Source: an uncultured Clostridium sp. (lineage in GTDB: Bacteria; Bacillota; Clostridia; Clostridiales; Clostridiaceae). From it: a DNA stretch of 64,000 nt. The notes under the pieces are model-generated. The model was not told the origin of the DNA. It did no database searches and saw only the letters and a list, made by a program, of their open reading frames with translations. A program made the position numbers and the translations under genes. The stretch spans positions 62,001 through 126,000 of the forward strand of contig UQBY01000004.1 of NCBI GenBank assembly GCA_900539375.1, in the 5' to 3' direction. This document shows, in pieces, positions 23,908 to 35,000 of this stretch. The stretch's first letter is position 1. Each line of letters begins with the position of its first letter.

Positions 23908-24015
23908 ATCATATCCCTCCTGTTAATCGTTCTCGTTCATTTATATAATTATACCTATATATTTTTACAAAAACAAGGATATTTCAAAATAACATAAAAA
24001 ATTAAATAAGTTAAA

Positions 24016-24037
24016 GAGATTAGCAAAAGCTAATCTC
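24016..24037 (-). terminator. intrinsic terminator of ileS
   Basis: 9-bp stem 'gagattagc' / 'gctaatctc' with an AAAA loop, immediately after the ileS stop on the minus strand. Confidence 0.65.
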
Positions 24038-24044
24038 CTAAAAA

Positions 24045-27000
24045 CTACTTATTTATTTCAACATCTAACTTTAACTTTTCACCATTTATTACAGTTTCAG
24101 TATAGTCTCTTTCTGCACCTATAATTATTTCTATTGTTAAAGTATCTTTCTTTATTGTATCTTTAAACTTTTCTATAACTGATATTAACATATCATTATC
24201 TGCTACATATAAGTTTATTTTATCTGCAACTTCAAAACCTTTTTCTTTTCTCATATTTTGAATCTTAGATATTATTTCTCTTAAATGACCTTCTTCTCTT
24301 AATTCATCAGTTATATGAGTATCAAGAACTACACCAATTTCTCCTTCACCTGCAAAAGCATATCCATCTATTCCTTGCATTGTTACAAGAAGATTTTCTG
24401 AATTTAATTCTATTTCAGTTCCATTTGCATTTATAGTTTCAGTTCCACCACTCTTAATCTTTTGAGCTAATTCCATTTGATTCTTAGCTGCAATTTCTTT
24501 TCTTATTACAGGAATCATCTTACCATAAGCTTTTCCTAGTACTGGTAAGTTAGGTTTTATCTCAAAGTTAACATGTTGTGATAAATCTGCTCCAAAATCA
24601 ACTTCTTTTATATTTAATTCATCTTTTATGATGTCTCCATAATATTTTGGAAGTGAATCTGTTGAAACAAGCATCTTAGAAAGTGGCTGTCTATTCTTTA
24701 TGTTAGCTCCATTTCTTGCACTTCTTCCAAGCTTAACAATTGTATAAGCTAAATCCATTTCCTTTTCTAAGTTCTTATCTATAGCTGCTTCACAAACCTT
24801 TGGCCAGTGACATAAGTGTATACTTTCTTCAGCATTTTTATCTAATGAAACTACTAAGTTTTGATAAATTTCTTCTGTTATAAATGGTACAAATGGTGCT
24901 GCAACTTTTGCTAAAGTAACTAATGTGTTATATAAAGTTACATAAGCTCCAATTTTATCTTCTGTAAGAGTTTCAGACCAATATCTAGCTCTGTTTCTTC
25001 TTACATACCAGTTAGATAATTCATCAGTAAAGTTTTCAATAGCTAAGGCTGCATTTGTTATATCATAAGAATTTAACTTATCATCAACATCTTTAACTAA
25101 TGTATTTAACTTAGACATTATCCACTTATCCATTACATTTTCTGATTTAAAATCTTTATATTCTAATGGATTAAATTTATCTAATTCTGCATAAAGTACA
25201 TAGAATGAATATACATTCCATAAAGTGCTTAAGAACTTTCTTTGAGAATCTGCAACATCTTCAACTGAGAATCTAGTTGGAAGCCATGGAGCACTTGCAG
25301 TATAGAAATGCCATCTTGTAGCATCTGCGCCAACACTTCCAAGTACATCAAATGGGTCTACTACATTTCCCTTATGCTTTGACATCTTTAAGCCTTTTTT
25401 ATCAAGAACGTGACCTAAAACTATACAATTTTCAAAAGATGCTTTATCAAATATAGCTGTTGAAATTGCAAGTAAAGTATAGAACCATCCTCTAGTTTGG
25501 TCAACAGCTTCTGATATAAATTGAGCTGGATAATTCTTTTCAAATAATTCCTTATTTTCAAATGGATAATGTAATTGAGCAAATGGCATTGAACCTGAAT
25601 CAAACCAACAGTCAATAACTTCTTTAGCTCTCTTCATAGACTTTCCACACTTAGGACACTTTAAATATACATTATCTATATAAGGTTTATGTAATTCTAT
25701 ATCATCTGGTACGTCTATTCCTTTTTCTTTTAATTCTGCTATACTTCCAATACATTCTTGGTGTCCACATTCACAAGACCATACAGGAAGTGGTGTTCCC
25801 CAGTATCTATCTCTTGAAATACCCCAGTCAATAACATTTTCTAAGAACTTTCCGAATCTTCCTGTTCTTATGTTATCTGGATACCAATGAATTTTGTTGT
25901 TATTTTCTATAAGCTTATCTCTTAAAGTAGTCATAGCAACAAACCAGCTTTCTTTTGGATAGTAAAGAAGTGGTGTATCACATCTCCAACAATGAGGATA
26001 TGAGTGCATATGTCTTTCTTTCTTAAATAACTTATTATTTTCTTCTAACCAGTTACAAATGCTTTCATCACATTTTTTAACAAACTTTCCTGCCCAAGGA
26101 GTAACTTCATCTACAAATTTACCTTCTTTATCAACTAAATTTACAAATGTTATTCCATTTTTCTTTGCAACAAGGCTATCGTCTTCACCATAAGCTGGTG
26201 CTATATGAACTATTCCTGTACCATCTGTTAAAGTAACATAATCACCATGAATAACTTCAAAAGCCTTTCCTTCAACCTTTGCAAATGGCATTAATTGTTC
26301 ATATTTAACTCCTAAAAGTTCTTCTCCCTTAAATTCTTTTACTATTTCATATTCTTCACCAAGAACTTTATCAGCTAAATCTTTTGCTAATATATAAACT
26401 TCTTCTCCAACTTTTGCTTCTATATATGTATAAGCTTTATTTATACATAATGCTAAGTTTGAAGGTAAAGTCCAAGGAGTTGTTGTCCATGCTAATATAT
26501 ATTTATTTTCTTCTCCTGCTACTTTGAATTTTGCAATACAAGTTAAATCACTTACATCTTTATATCCTTGAGCAACTTCATGGGAAGAAAGTGCAGTTCC
26601 ACATCTTGGACAGTAAGGCATTACTTTATGTCCTTCATAAAGAAGACCTTTATCCCACATTTGTCTTAAAGCCCACCATACTGATTCTATATAATCATTA
26701 TGATAAGTTACATAAGGGTTCTCCATATCTACCCAATATCCTATTTGGTTAGTCATCTTTTCCCACATAGAAACATAAGTAAATACGCTTGATTTACATT
26801 CCTTAACAAACTTTTCAACACCATAATCTTCTATTTGTTGTTTACCTGAAATTCCAAGTTTCTTTTCTATTTCAAGTTCTACTGGAAGTCCGTGAGTATC
26901 CCATCCAGCTTTTCTTATAACTTTATATCCCTTCATAACTTTATATCTTGGGATTATATCTTTCATAACTCTTGTTAAGATATGACCTACATGTGGCTTT

Positions 27001-27155
27001 CCATTTGCTGTTGGAGGACCATCATAGAAAGTAAAATATTCACCATCTTGGTTCATATCAAAGTTCTTTTTAATAACATTTCTTTCTTGCCAAAGGTTTG
27101 CTATATCTTTTTCCATACCAACAAAACCATTTGATAATTCAACCTTTTTGTACAT
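24045..27155 (-). CDS. ileS: isoleucyl-tRNA synthetase
   Basis: 1036 residues. The class I motifs are 'GKPHVGHIL' (HIGH, residues 55-58) and 'GLKMSKHKGN' (KMSKS-like, about 592). 'KAGWDTHGLPVELEIEKKLG' and the editing-domain segment 'LAWTTTPWTLPSN' are typical of IleRS. Cysteine pairs 'CPRCG' and 'CPKCGKSM' suggest zinc sites. The length and lack of the short bacterial C-terminal zinc finger fit the eukaryote-like type 2 enzyme. It charges tRNA-Ile in the cytoplasm. Expression is controlled by the T-box leader just upstream. Confidence 0.97.
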   Translation of the reverse strand: MYKKVELSNGFVGMEKDIANLWQERNVIKKNFDMNQDGEYFTFYDGPPTANGKPHVGHILTRVMKDIIPRYKVMKGYKVIRKAGWDTHGLPVELEIEKKLGISGKQQIEDYGVEKFVKECKSSVFTYVSMWEKMTNQIGYWVDMENPYVTYHNDYIESVWWALRQMWDKGLLYEGHKVMPYCPRCGTALSSHEVAQGYKDVSDLTCIAKFKVAGEENKYILAWTTTPWTLPSNLALCINKAYTYIEAKVGEEVYILAKDLADKVLGEEYEIVKEFKGEELLGVKYEQLMPFAKVEGKAFEVIHGDYVTLTDGTGIVHIAPAYGEDDSLVAKKNGITFVNLVDKEGKFVDEVTPWAGKFVKKCDESICNWLEENNKLFKKERHMHSYPHCWRCDTPLLYYPKESWFVAMTTLRDKLIENNNKIHWYPDNIRTGRFGKFLENVIDWGISRDRYWGTPLPVWSCECGHQECIGSIAELKEKGIDVPDDIELHKPYIDNVYLKCPKCGKSMKRAKEVIDCWFDSGSMPFAQLHYPFENKELFEKNYPAQFISEAVDQTRGWFYTLLAISTAIFDKASFENCIVLGHVLDKKGLKMSKHKGNVVDPFDVLGSVGADATRWHFYTASAPWLPTRFSVEDVADSQRKFLSTLWNVYSFYVLYAELDKFNPLEYKDFKSENVMDKWIMSKLNTLVKDVDDKLNSYDITNAALAIENFTDELSNWYVRRNRARYWSETLTEDKIGAYVTLYNTLVTLAKVAAPFVPFITEEIYQNLVVSLDKNAEESIHLCHWPKVCEAAIDKNLEKEMDLAYTIVKLGRSARNGANIKNRQPLSKMLVSTDSLPKYYGDIIKDELNIKEVDFGADLSQHVNFEIKPNLPVLGKAYGKMIPVIRKEIAAKNQMELAQKIKSGGTETINANGTEIELNSENLLVTMQGIDGYAFAGEGEIGVVLDTHITDELREEGHLREIISKIQNMRKEKGFEVADKINLYVADNDMLISVIEKFKDTIKKDTLTIEIIIGAERDYTETVINGEKLKLDVEINK

Positions 27156-27187
27156 TTAAGTAACTCCTTTCATGTTTCTATAAAATA

Positions 27188-27445
27188 AAAAAACTTCATC
27201 CGCTAAGGACGAAGTTAAAATTCGTTATACCACCTATTGCAATACACATAATAAATGTGTTAAATTTCAAGTACAAACATACTCTATCCTTTAACGCAGG
27301 CCAACGTGATAACTTACTAAAAAAAATTTTTCAGTCTCAAACTCCTAGGTGATTTTCATTAAAATTCTTTATAACTTTACACCAACCAGTTACTCTCTTT
27401 AAGAAGAAATTTTAACTACTTTTCCTAATCATAGTCTCTGCTTTC
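27188..27445 (-). promoter_or_regulatory. T-box riboswitch (isoleucine) upstream of ileS
   Basis: Reading the minus strand, an AGAGAG/GGTTGG stem I region is followed by an ATC triplet in a plausible specifier bulge ('gaaaatcacc'), then the T-box AGGTGGTATAACGAA (27235-27221), then the terminator hairpin 'aacttcgtcc' / 'ggatgaagtt' with a T run (about 27216-27185). Uncharged tRNA-Ile would favour the antiterminator and turn on ileS. The order and motif are clear; the specifier codon assignment is by eye. Confidence 0.9.
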
Positions 27446-27659
27446 CATTATATATTATTTATTAAATATTTGTCAATTCTTGATTTGTTATTCAAAACAA
27501 ATAAATTTTTATTTCTATTTCTTTAAAACATAAAAAATACTATTAACTCTTTAAAATTCTTTATTTATTATCAATTATCACCACAAAATTCAATTTGTAT
27601 TCAGGTGCTATACTAAAAGTATAAAAAATAAATAAATCTATTGAAAGAAGGCTTTTATT

Positions 27660-28250
27660 ATGTCAGAACTAGCATTTAAAGTTGAAGAAAAATTAGTAAA
27701 CGAAAAGGCTAAGGCTATAAGAAAGAAAGGTCAAACTCCTGGAGTTATTTATGGAGAAGCTTTAGAAAATCCTATCTCAATTAAAATTGCTAACACTCAA
27801 TTACCTAAAATATTTAAAACTCATTTAACAAGTTCAGTGGTGCCACTAGAAGTAAATAATGATGTTAAAAATTGTGTTATTAAAGATATACAAAAAGATA
27901 TGTATGGAAAAGTTATTCATGTTGATTTCCAATATGTAAAAGCAAATGAAATTATTAAACTTAAAGTTCCAGTAACTTTTGAAGGACAAGGTGCCTTAGA
28001 AACTAATAGATTAGTCTTAGAGACTTTTGCTTCAGAAATAGAAGTTCAAGGAGCTGTTGAAAAACTTCCAGAAAAAATAGAAATTGATGTTTCAAATAAG
28101 AAATTTGAAGATAAAATTTTAGCAAAAGATATTACTCTTCCTGAAGGAGTTCATTTAGTTACTGCTGAAGATACATTACTTGCTCTTGTTGCAGGAACAG
28201 AAGGCGAACCAGAAGAAGAAGAGGCAGAGACAGACGAAAAAACTGAATAA
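27660..28250 (+). CDS. rplY: 50S ribosomal protein L25 (general stress protein Ctc type)
   Basis: 196 residues, the two-domain Ctc/TL5 form. N-terminal L25 domain (about 1-93) with 'KKGQTPGVIYG' and 'DFQYVKANEIIKLKVPV', C-terminal beta domain (about 95-185), then a very acidic tail ('EGEPEEEEAETDEKTE'). It binds 5S rRNA in the large ribosomal subunit. The ribosome site GAAAGAAGG precedes the ATG, and an extended minus-10 (TGCTATACT) lies about 45 bases upstream. Single gene, ended by a hairpin shared with aspartokinase. Confidence 0.95.
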   Translation: MSELAFKVEEKLVNEKAKAIRKKGQTPGVIYGEALENPISIKIANTQLPKIFKTHLTSSVVPLEVNNDVKNCVIKDIQKDMYGKVIHVDFQYVKANEIIKLKVPVTFEGQGALETNRLVLETFASEIEVQGAVEKLPEKIEIDVSNKKFEDKILAKDITLPEGVHLVTAEDTLLALVAGTEGEPEEEEAETDEKTE

Positions 28251-28263
28251 TTACAATACTTTT

Positions 28264-28336
28264 AAAAAGGCTGTTACATAAGAAGTATAATAACATTTAG
28301 TAAAATGCTATAAACTCTTAATGCAACAGCCTTTTT
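28264..28336. terminator. bidirectional terminator between rplY and aspartokinase
   Basis: 'aaaaaggctgtt' (28264-28275) and 'aacagccttttt' (28325-28336) are perfectly complementary, with a 49-base loop that can fold further. Confidence 0.75.
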
Positions 28337-28362
28337 GCTTATCTTTATAATCTTAATTTTGT

Positions 28363-29673
28363 TTAGTTAAAAGCCTTATAAATAGCCTTTATTCCCTTTT
28401 CAAAATCATCATTTTCTATTCCAACAAGAATGTTCATTTCTGATGAACCTTGGTCTATCATTCTTACATTTACACCAGCTTCTGATAATGCTGTAAATAC
28501 AGTAGCTGCTACTCCCTTCTTTCTAGCCATTCCCTTACCAACAGTAGCTATTAATGCCATATTTGGATGTACTATTACAGAATCAGGATTGCAAGTTCTC
28601 TTTATTTCTTCAACTATTTTTTCTCTCTTATTCTTTAATTCACTATCAGAGATAACTACACATACTGAATCTATTCCTGAAGGCATATTTTCAAAAGAAA
28701 CTCCATTCATTTCTAATACTCCAAGAACCTTTCTACAGAATCCCATTTCTGAGTTCATCATAGCTTTTTCTATTGATATTACTGTAAAGTCCTTTTTACC
28801 AGCTATACCTGTTAATACCTTTGTTTCATCATCCTTAGTTTCAGATACTATAAATGTCCCCTTATCTTCTGGTTTATTTGTATTTTTTATGTTTATTGGT
28901 ATTCCACTTTCTCTAACTGGGAAGATAGCATCTTCATGAAGTACAGAAGCTCCCATGTAAGAAAGTTCTCTTAATTCTTTATATGTAATTTCATCTATTG
29001 CTTTAGGATTTTCTACAATTCTTGGGTCTGCCATTAAGAAACCAGATACATCTGTCCAGTTTTCATATAAATCTGCATTTATACTTGCTGCAACTAATGC
29101 TCCAGTTACATCTGAACCACCTCTTGAGAAAGTAACTATATTTCCATCTTTATCTGCTCCATAAAATCCTGGTATTACTGCTCTTTCTACATTCTTTAAT
29201 TTTTCACTTAATGATGCCTTTGTTGCTTCCATATCTAATGAACCATCATTAGTAAATACAATAACATCTTTAGCATCAACAAAATCATATCCTAAATAAG
29301 CTGCTAATATTAAACCATTTAAGTATTCTCCTCTACTAGCTGCATAATCTTTTGAAGCTCCATTTTCAATATTTTTCTTTACTTCATCTAGATATTTTTC
29401 AATTTCAAAATTTAATCCTAATTCTTTAACTATTCCTGTATATCTGTCATAAACATACTTAAATACATCTTCAATTGATATTCCTATTTCTACATGTGAT
29501 TGACACATATATAATAAATCAGTTATTTTAGTATCCTTCTTGTCCCTCTTTCCTGGTGCTGATGGTACAACATACTTTCTTGCCTCATCTGCCATTATAA
29601 TTTTCTTTACTTTTTCAAATTGTCCAGCACTTGCTAATGAACTTCCACCGAACTTAGTTACTACTGTTTTCAT
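28363..29673 (-). CDS. aspartate kinase
   Basis: 436 residues, monofunctional. N-terminal amino acid kinase domain starts 'VVTKFGGSSLASAGQFEKV' and includes 'VTFSRGGSDVTGALVAA' and 'YENWTDVSGFLMADPRIV'. Two C-terminal ACT domains (about 300-436: 'DFTVISIEKAMMNSEMGF', 'GVNVRMIDQGSSEMN') should bind the feedback inhibitor. It makes aspartyl phosphate, the first step to lysine, threonine and methionine. Starts at ATG with GGGGGC upstream. It stands alone, so the inhibitor preference (lysine, threonine or both) cannot be told. Confidence 0.95.
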   Translation of the reverse strand: MKTVVTKFGGSSLASAGQFEKVKKIIMADEARKYVVPSAPGKRDKKDTKITDLLYMCQSHVEIGISIEDVFKYVYDRYTGIVKELGLNFEIEKYLDEVKKNIENGASKDYAASRGEYLNGLILAAYLGYDFVDAKDVIVFTNDGSLDMEATKASLSEKLKNVERAVIPGFYGADKDGNIVTFSRGGSDVTGALVAASINADLYENWTDVSGFLMADPRIVENPKAIDEITYKELRELSYMGASVLHEDAIFPVRESGIPINIKNTNKPEDKGTFIVSETKDDETKVLTGIAGKKDFTVISIEKAMMNSEMGFCRKVLGVLEMNGVSFENMPSGIDSVCVVISDSELKNKREKIVEEIKRTCNPDSVIVHPNMALIATVGKGMARKKGVAATVFTALSEAGVNVRMIDQGSSEMNILVGIENDDFEKGIKAIYKAFN

Positions 29674-29784
29674 TTTTTGCCCCCAAAATTTTATTTTTTT
29701 ATTACTAAAATTAATTTTATCAAGATTTGAAATATTTTCAATAGTATTTAGTAATTTTGATAATATGCTAATTTTTATATCATT

Positions 29785-31965
29785 TTAATATCTCTTTGAT
29801 TTATTTGCAAAAAACTTTGACAATAACATTGTAACAATAGAAATTATTGTTATAAATCCTAAAACAATAACATTTGTATTATCTCCTGATTTTGGTGTTT
29901 CAGAGCTAACAACAGGTGCTTTTGGACTTTCCTTTTCTTTATTACTTTCTGTTACCTTTGGTGTTTCTGTTGCTTTTTTAATTTCTTTTTCTATCTCTTT
30001 GTAATTAGCCTTTACTATTAAATCTGAAGTAACATTATTAAAATCTACATTCCATCCTATAAATTCATAAGTGTATTTTTCATTTGCTCCTCTTTCTGGA
30101 TTTTTTGGTGCTACTGCATCTTTTCCATCTTCAACTATTTGTGTATCTAGTACTGTTCCATCATAATCAACAAAATTAACATTATATTTCTTTAATGAAA
30201 CACTAAATTTTGTTTTATCCATAGCAAGAAGCTTGTCATTAAAATACCAGCTTATTTGAGCAGTATAATTTCCTATTGTATCTTTATTTGCCACCCAATT
30301 AAATTGATTTTTCCATTTTTCTTCTGATGTAAGAGTTTCTTTTAAATTATCAGCTATTGTACTTACAAGATTATTATTTTCATCATAAATTTCTACTTTT
30401 CCAACTGTAATATACTTAGATATGTTAGTTGAAGCTTCTGCTGAGATTACTATATTGTCTGAAGTAAAATATTCTTCTTTATCTGTTGAAATTTTAGTTG
30501 ATACCTGAGCATTATCAATTAATGAATCAATGTCTACTTCACTTATCATTTCATCACTTACATTATTTTCATTATCAATTGCATATACATGTAAATAATA
30601 TTTCTTTCCAAACTCTAAGTTAGTTAAATCATAATTTAACTTTCCATTTTTAGCTGAAATCACTGAACTTACTGTTTTCCCATCTTCTTCATATTGTATA
30701 AGTTCTGGCATTTTATTTGGATTTTCATTTACACTTACAACATAACCTTTTATTCCTGATAATGCAGTTGATTCAACTATATTAGAACTAGTATTATTAT
30801 TTGCATTGCTTTTTGCCATTGCTTCAACATAGTATTTATAATTTGTTCCTATATCTTCTGAATTTATTTCAGCTACTGCCTTTGTATTTCCCTCTACATT
30901 TTCTTTTAAGGATAATTTTACACTTGGCTTTTCAGGACTTGCTTCATCATAAAATGAAGTATCTTTTATGTTAGTCTTGTTAGTTGTTTGCTTTAAATAA
31001 AATAATGTATTTGCAAATACCTTTCTTTCATCATCTGTAGCTTGTCCATTACTATGACCTGTTTGAATCATTGCTAATTGATTATTAGTAACTAAATAAA
31101 AATCTTTTGTAGCCCCTGTTGCTTCATCAGTATCATAGTCTATTCCATTAAGCTTCATCCATACCTTACCTGAAAGAGTACCACCAGCATATTGTCCCCA
31201 AACATGAGTTTTTGGTATAGTAAGTGTTCCTGATATTTTCCAAGGATAACTTGTTAAAAATCCACTATCTATAACTTCAACACTTGTACTATCTCTACGA
31301 TAATCATCTCCTGTTACTATAATTCCAAGTTGCTCAGAAAATGTTGTGAAATTTGGATGATATTCTCTTGGTTTTACAAGGCATAAAGTATCATGTCCAA
31401 ATAATACACCTCTTCCAGAATCAATAAAACTTTGAGTAGCTTCTTTAGATAAATCTGATAAATCTTTACTATTGTTACTATCATAAGTTCCAAAACATAA
31501 AACATCATACTTATAATTTCCTTCATCATCTTTTAAATATAAATCAGGATTATTATTATAATCATCTATATATACAGTATCAATTTCAAAAAGTCCCATT
31601 CCTGCTGGTTCTTCACTATTACTTATAGTATTAGTCATCCAATCCTTAACATAATTTTCTCCCCTAATTATAGGATATACATTAAGAACTCTTACCTTTT
31701 CACCATTCCATGTTGAAATACTTTCCCAATCACCATTTTCTTTGCTTTTTAATAAACGATAATAATATCTTTCATTATCATCAGTTATATCATTCCAAGA
31801 TAAATCTATAGAATAATTTTCATCTGTAACAACATTTGTTGATAAATTAATTTTTGAATCATTATCTTTATTATTTGAAACAGCATATATATTTATAGGA
31901 TTATATAAGCTTAATGTTAAAATTGATAAAGACAATAAACTTAGCTTTCTTCTTATTTTCTTCAT
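29785..31965 (-). CDS. secreted surface protein with InlB_B-type repeat and membrane anchor
   Basis: 726 residues. Signal peptide ('LSLLSLSILTLSLYNPINIYA'), then a large N-terminal domain (about 40-330) whose 'VRVLNVYPI' and 'DVLCFGTYDSNNS ... FIDSGRGVLFGHDTLCL' pattern suggests a Rossmann or glutamine-amidotransferase-like fold (inference). Two fibronectin/Ig-like beta domains follow (about 345-610), then a Listeria-Bacteroides type repeat ('VNFVDYDGTVLDTQIV', 'YTYEFIGWNVDFN'; about 615-670). The end has 'ETPKSGDNTN', a membrane helix and 'ANKSKRY', a sortase-like sorting signal of unusual sequence. Last gene of a three-gene surface operon. Confidence 0.75.
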   Translation of the reverse strand: MKKIRRKLSLLSLSILTLSLYNPINIYAVSNNKDNDSKINLSTNVVTDENYSIDLSWNDITDDNERYYYRLLKSKENGDWESISTWNGEKVRVLNVYPIIRGENYVKDWMTNTISNSEEPAGMGLFEIDTVYIDDYNNNPDLYLKDDEGNYKYDVLCFGTYDSNNSKDLSDLSKEATQSFIDSGRGVLFGHDTLCLVKPREYHPNFTTFSEQLGIIVTGDDYRRDSTSVEVIDSGFLTSYPWKISGTLTIPKTHVWGQYAGGTLSGKVWMKLNGIDYDTDEATGATKDFYLVTNNQLAMIQTGHSNGQATDDERKVFANTLFYLKQTTNKTNIKDTSFYDEASPEKPSVKLSLKENVEGNTKAVAEINSEDIGTNYKYYVEAMAKSNANNNTSSNIVESTALSGIKGYVVSVNENPNKMPELIQYEEDGKTVSSVISAKNGKLNYDLTNLEFGKKYYLHVYAIDNENNVSDEMISEVDIDSLIDNAQVSTKISTDKEEYFTSDNIVISAEASTNISKYITVGKVEIYDENNNLVSTIADNLKETLTSEEKWKNQFNWVANKDTIGNYTAQISWYFNDKLLAMDKTKFSVSLKKYNVNFVDYDGTVLDTQIVEDGKDAVAPKNPERGANEKYTYEFIGWNVDFNNVTSDLIVKANYKEIEKEIKKATETPKVTESNKEKESPKAPVVSSETPKSGDNTNVIVLGFITIISIVTMLLSKFFANKSKRY

Positions 31966-32045
31966 TATTTTTATCCCCTTTTTACTTTTTTAATTTTATT
32001 ATATTAAATATAGCAAAGAGAAAAATCTCTTTGCTAATAATATTT

Positions 32046-35000
32046 TTAAATATCAATTCCATATTGTTCTTTAAGAAATACTTCTGTTCTTATTGCTACT
32101 CTACCAGATAAATTATATCTTAAACCTGTTAATGCTGCTATGTTTGCTAAATCAACATACATATTTGCATACATTTTTGTAAGGGTTATTGAAACTGGCA
32201 TAATTACTGCTCCTCCTGTTATTAACCCCATTACAACATTACTTGCAATATCTATCATTACATCTGACACATCTACATTAGAGGTATATGCTTCATTAAG
32301 TTTTTCAATCATCTCTTCTGTGCTACCTGCCATTTTATATAAATCTTTTTTCATAATAAAATCAATAATATTTGTTAAACTTGAATGCATTTCAGTAGCT
32401 GATGATTGTAAGTCTGTAAAATTATTTAATTTTAATGCTAAGCTTGCAGTATTACCAACTTTTTCATGGAAATCCTTCATTAATTCTTCATATTCTATTT
32501 TTAATTTATTAGCCTCTTCTATTGAGCCATTAAAATTGTTTATTTTTTCTAAAAGCTCACCCATAGACTTTTTATATTCTTGAACTTTTTTAAAGTCCTC
32601 TTCACTAATTTCTTTCAAGCCTTTAGAATCTTTAAGCACAGCAAAAACATATTCTGCTACAGAACCAACTTGATCTTTTATTGATTTTGCTTCCTGTTTT
32701 GCTGTATCTTCCACCATATCTTTACCTGTTGATATAGCATCATTAACTGCAAAAACAAAAGTAGTTAAATCATCTACAAATTCATTTGCTCCAACTTGTT
32801 CAACAAATCTATCATAAGCTATTACATCACTTTCAGTTATTATATCTGGCAAATATTGACTATCACAGCTTAATGGGGTTCCATCTGGAGTATCAATATA
32901 ATGAGACATATATAAATAAAATGTATATTTTTCATTTGTATACTTTCTGTTTTTAGCTATTTGAGCACAATGGGCTATTCTCTTTCCCATTTCATCTTGC
33001 TCCTCTTCATCTGGTCTTGCACCTCCTGCACCTTCTCCATAGCCACCATCTGGATTACTTTCAACACTTGTAACAGAATTTAATGAAGTAACTTTTGATA
33101 AGCTTTTAACATTATTTGTCCAATTTGAATAACTTGTTGTTTTTATATTAGAACTGCTATTATTTTCTTTTAATAATTCCCCACCATTTGCTCTTCTATT
33201 AGCTTCTTCTAATAACATTTTTAAATTTTCAGGTGAAATTCCCAATTTCTCATAATTTTTAACTATTCTAGATGTAGCATCTATATAGTCTTCAATAGTT
33301 GTTTCAAGCTCTGTTGGAGCATTTGGGTCAGCTTTAACATTTATTTTAAATGTTAAAGTAGCACAGTTTCCTGCTTTATCATAGGCTTTTGCTGTAAATG
33401 TAAATTCTCCCACTTCTGTTGGAGTATAAGTATAAGAATTATCTTCATTAAGTTCTAGTTTAGTATCTCCTAAATACAATTCTACTCTATCTAATTCTGT
33501 TTCATCAGTTGCAGTTATTTTTATGCTACCATTTTGATTTAACATAATATCTTTAGTATATGAAACATTAAGTTGTGGAGCTGTAGTATCTTTTGGAGTT
33601 ATAACCTTAAATTTGTAGCTTTCTTCTGCTTTATTTTTTTCTGCATCTGAAGCTTGTATTTTTAAAGTATATTCTCCTTCCTCTAAATCATTAAACACTA
33701 AGTTACCATTTAACTCAGTTATTTCAATTGCTTTGTCATTTAAAGAAGCTTGTACTGTATTTACTCCAACATTATCACTTATACTATAATTTATAGAAAT
33801 ACTTTGTCCTTTTGTATATTCCTCTACATCTTTGTTTATAGTAATTATTGGTGCTGTTTCATCTTTTATAGTTATAACTTTAATATTTTCTCCAACATTT
33901 CCTGACTCATCATAAGCTTTTATTGATAATGTATAAGTTCCAACAGATAAGTTATCTATTTTTAATCTATTTTCTTCATCTAACACTACAGGATTTCCAT
34001 TTAATTTTGCTTCTACTTTAGCTATATTTCCATTATCAGTTATTGAGGCTGTAAATAATACTGATTCACCTTCTTTATAGCTTGCCTTATCTGTTTCTAT
34101 TGAAACTACTGGACTTATTGTATCAACTATTGAAATTTCCTTTTCTTCTACTGTTTCATTTCCTGAAGTATCCTTTGCTACTACCTTTACTTTAACAGTT
34201 TTTATACTTGATGTGTCTAACTTAACTTTATTGTCATCTAGTTCTGTTAAAACTCCATCTACATATACCTTTACTTCTTCAATTGCTACATTATCTTGAG
34301 CATCTATACTAACATAAAAGTCTTCTCCTAAGTTTGCCTTATCTTCTGATATTATATTTACTGTTGGCTTTATTACATCCTTTTCTAAAACCTTAACTAC
34401 TACCTTTTCACTAGCCTTATTTCCTGCCTTGTCTGTTGCTATAGCTTCTATAACTAAATCTCCAACTTTATCTGCTAATATTTTAGCATTACCATCTTTA
34501 TCTATTTTTATTTCTTTGCTATTTGCATATAATTTTAAGCTTTCTACACCATTATTATCACTAGCAGCAACAGATACTGTTACATATTCTCCACAAGTAA
34601 CCTCATTTTCACTTACATTTAAATTTATTGTTGGCTTTGTTGTGTCAATAGTAACTTTTATTGTTTTAGTTGTTGTTGTTATATTTCCTGCTTTATCTAT
34701 TGCTTCTGCCTTTATTACTAAATTTCCAACCTTATCTGCTAATATTCTTGCAGTATTATTTTCATCAATTTTAACTTCTTTGTCATCTACATATAACTTT
34801 AAGCTTTCTACTCCCACATTGTCATTTGCAATTAATGATACATTTATATAATCTCCATAATCAACATTATACTTATCCACATTTAAAGTTAATGTTGGTT
34901 TTACTTTATCTTCAGTAACTTTTATTGTTCTAGTTTTTATAGTTTCATTTCCTGCTCTATCCTTTGCCACAGCTTCAACAATATAATCCTTTGCTTTATC

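Noticed and set aside
23915..23940. Tandem GAACGAGAACGA upstream of the CcpA-like gene considered as a LexA box
   Set aside because: It is a direct, not inverted, repeat and lacks the GAAC-N4-GTTC arrangement.
27446..27659. Gap between the T-box and rplY considered for a small RNA
   Set aside because: Apart from an extended minus-10 element for rplY, no terminator or conserved fold is visible.
34429..34851. Plus-strand frame of 140 codons opposite the Ig-repeat gene
   Set aside because: Arises from the repeat composition of the real gene on the other strand; product is Ser/Leu-rich without family likeness.
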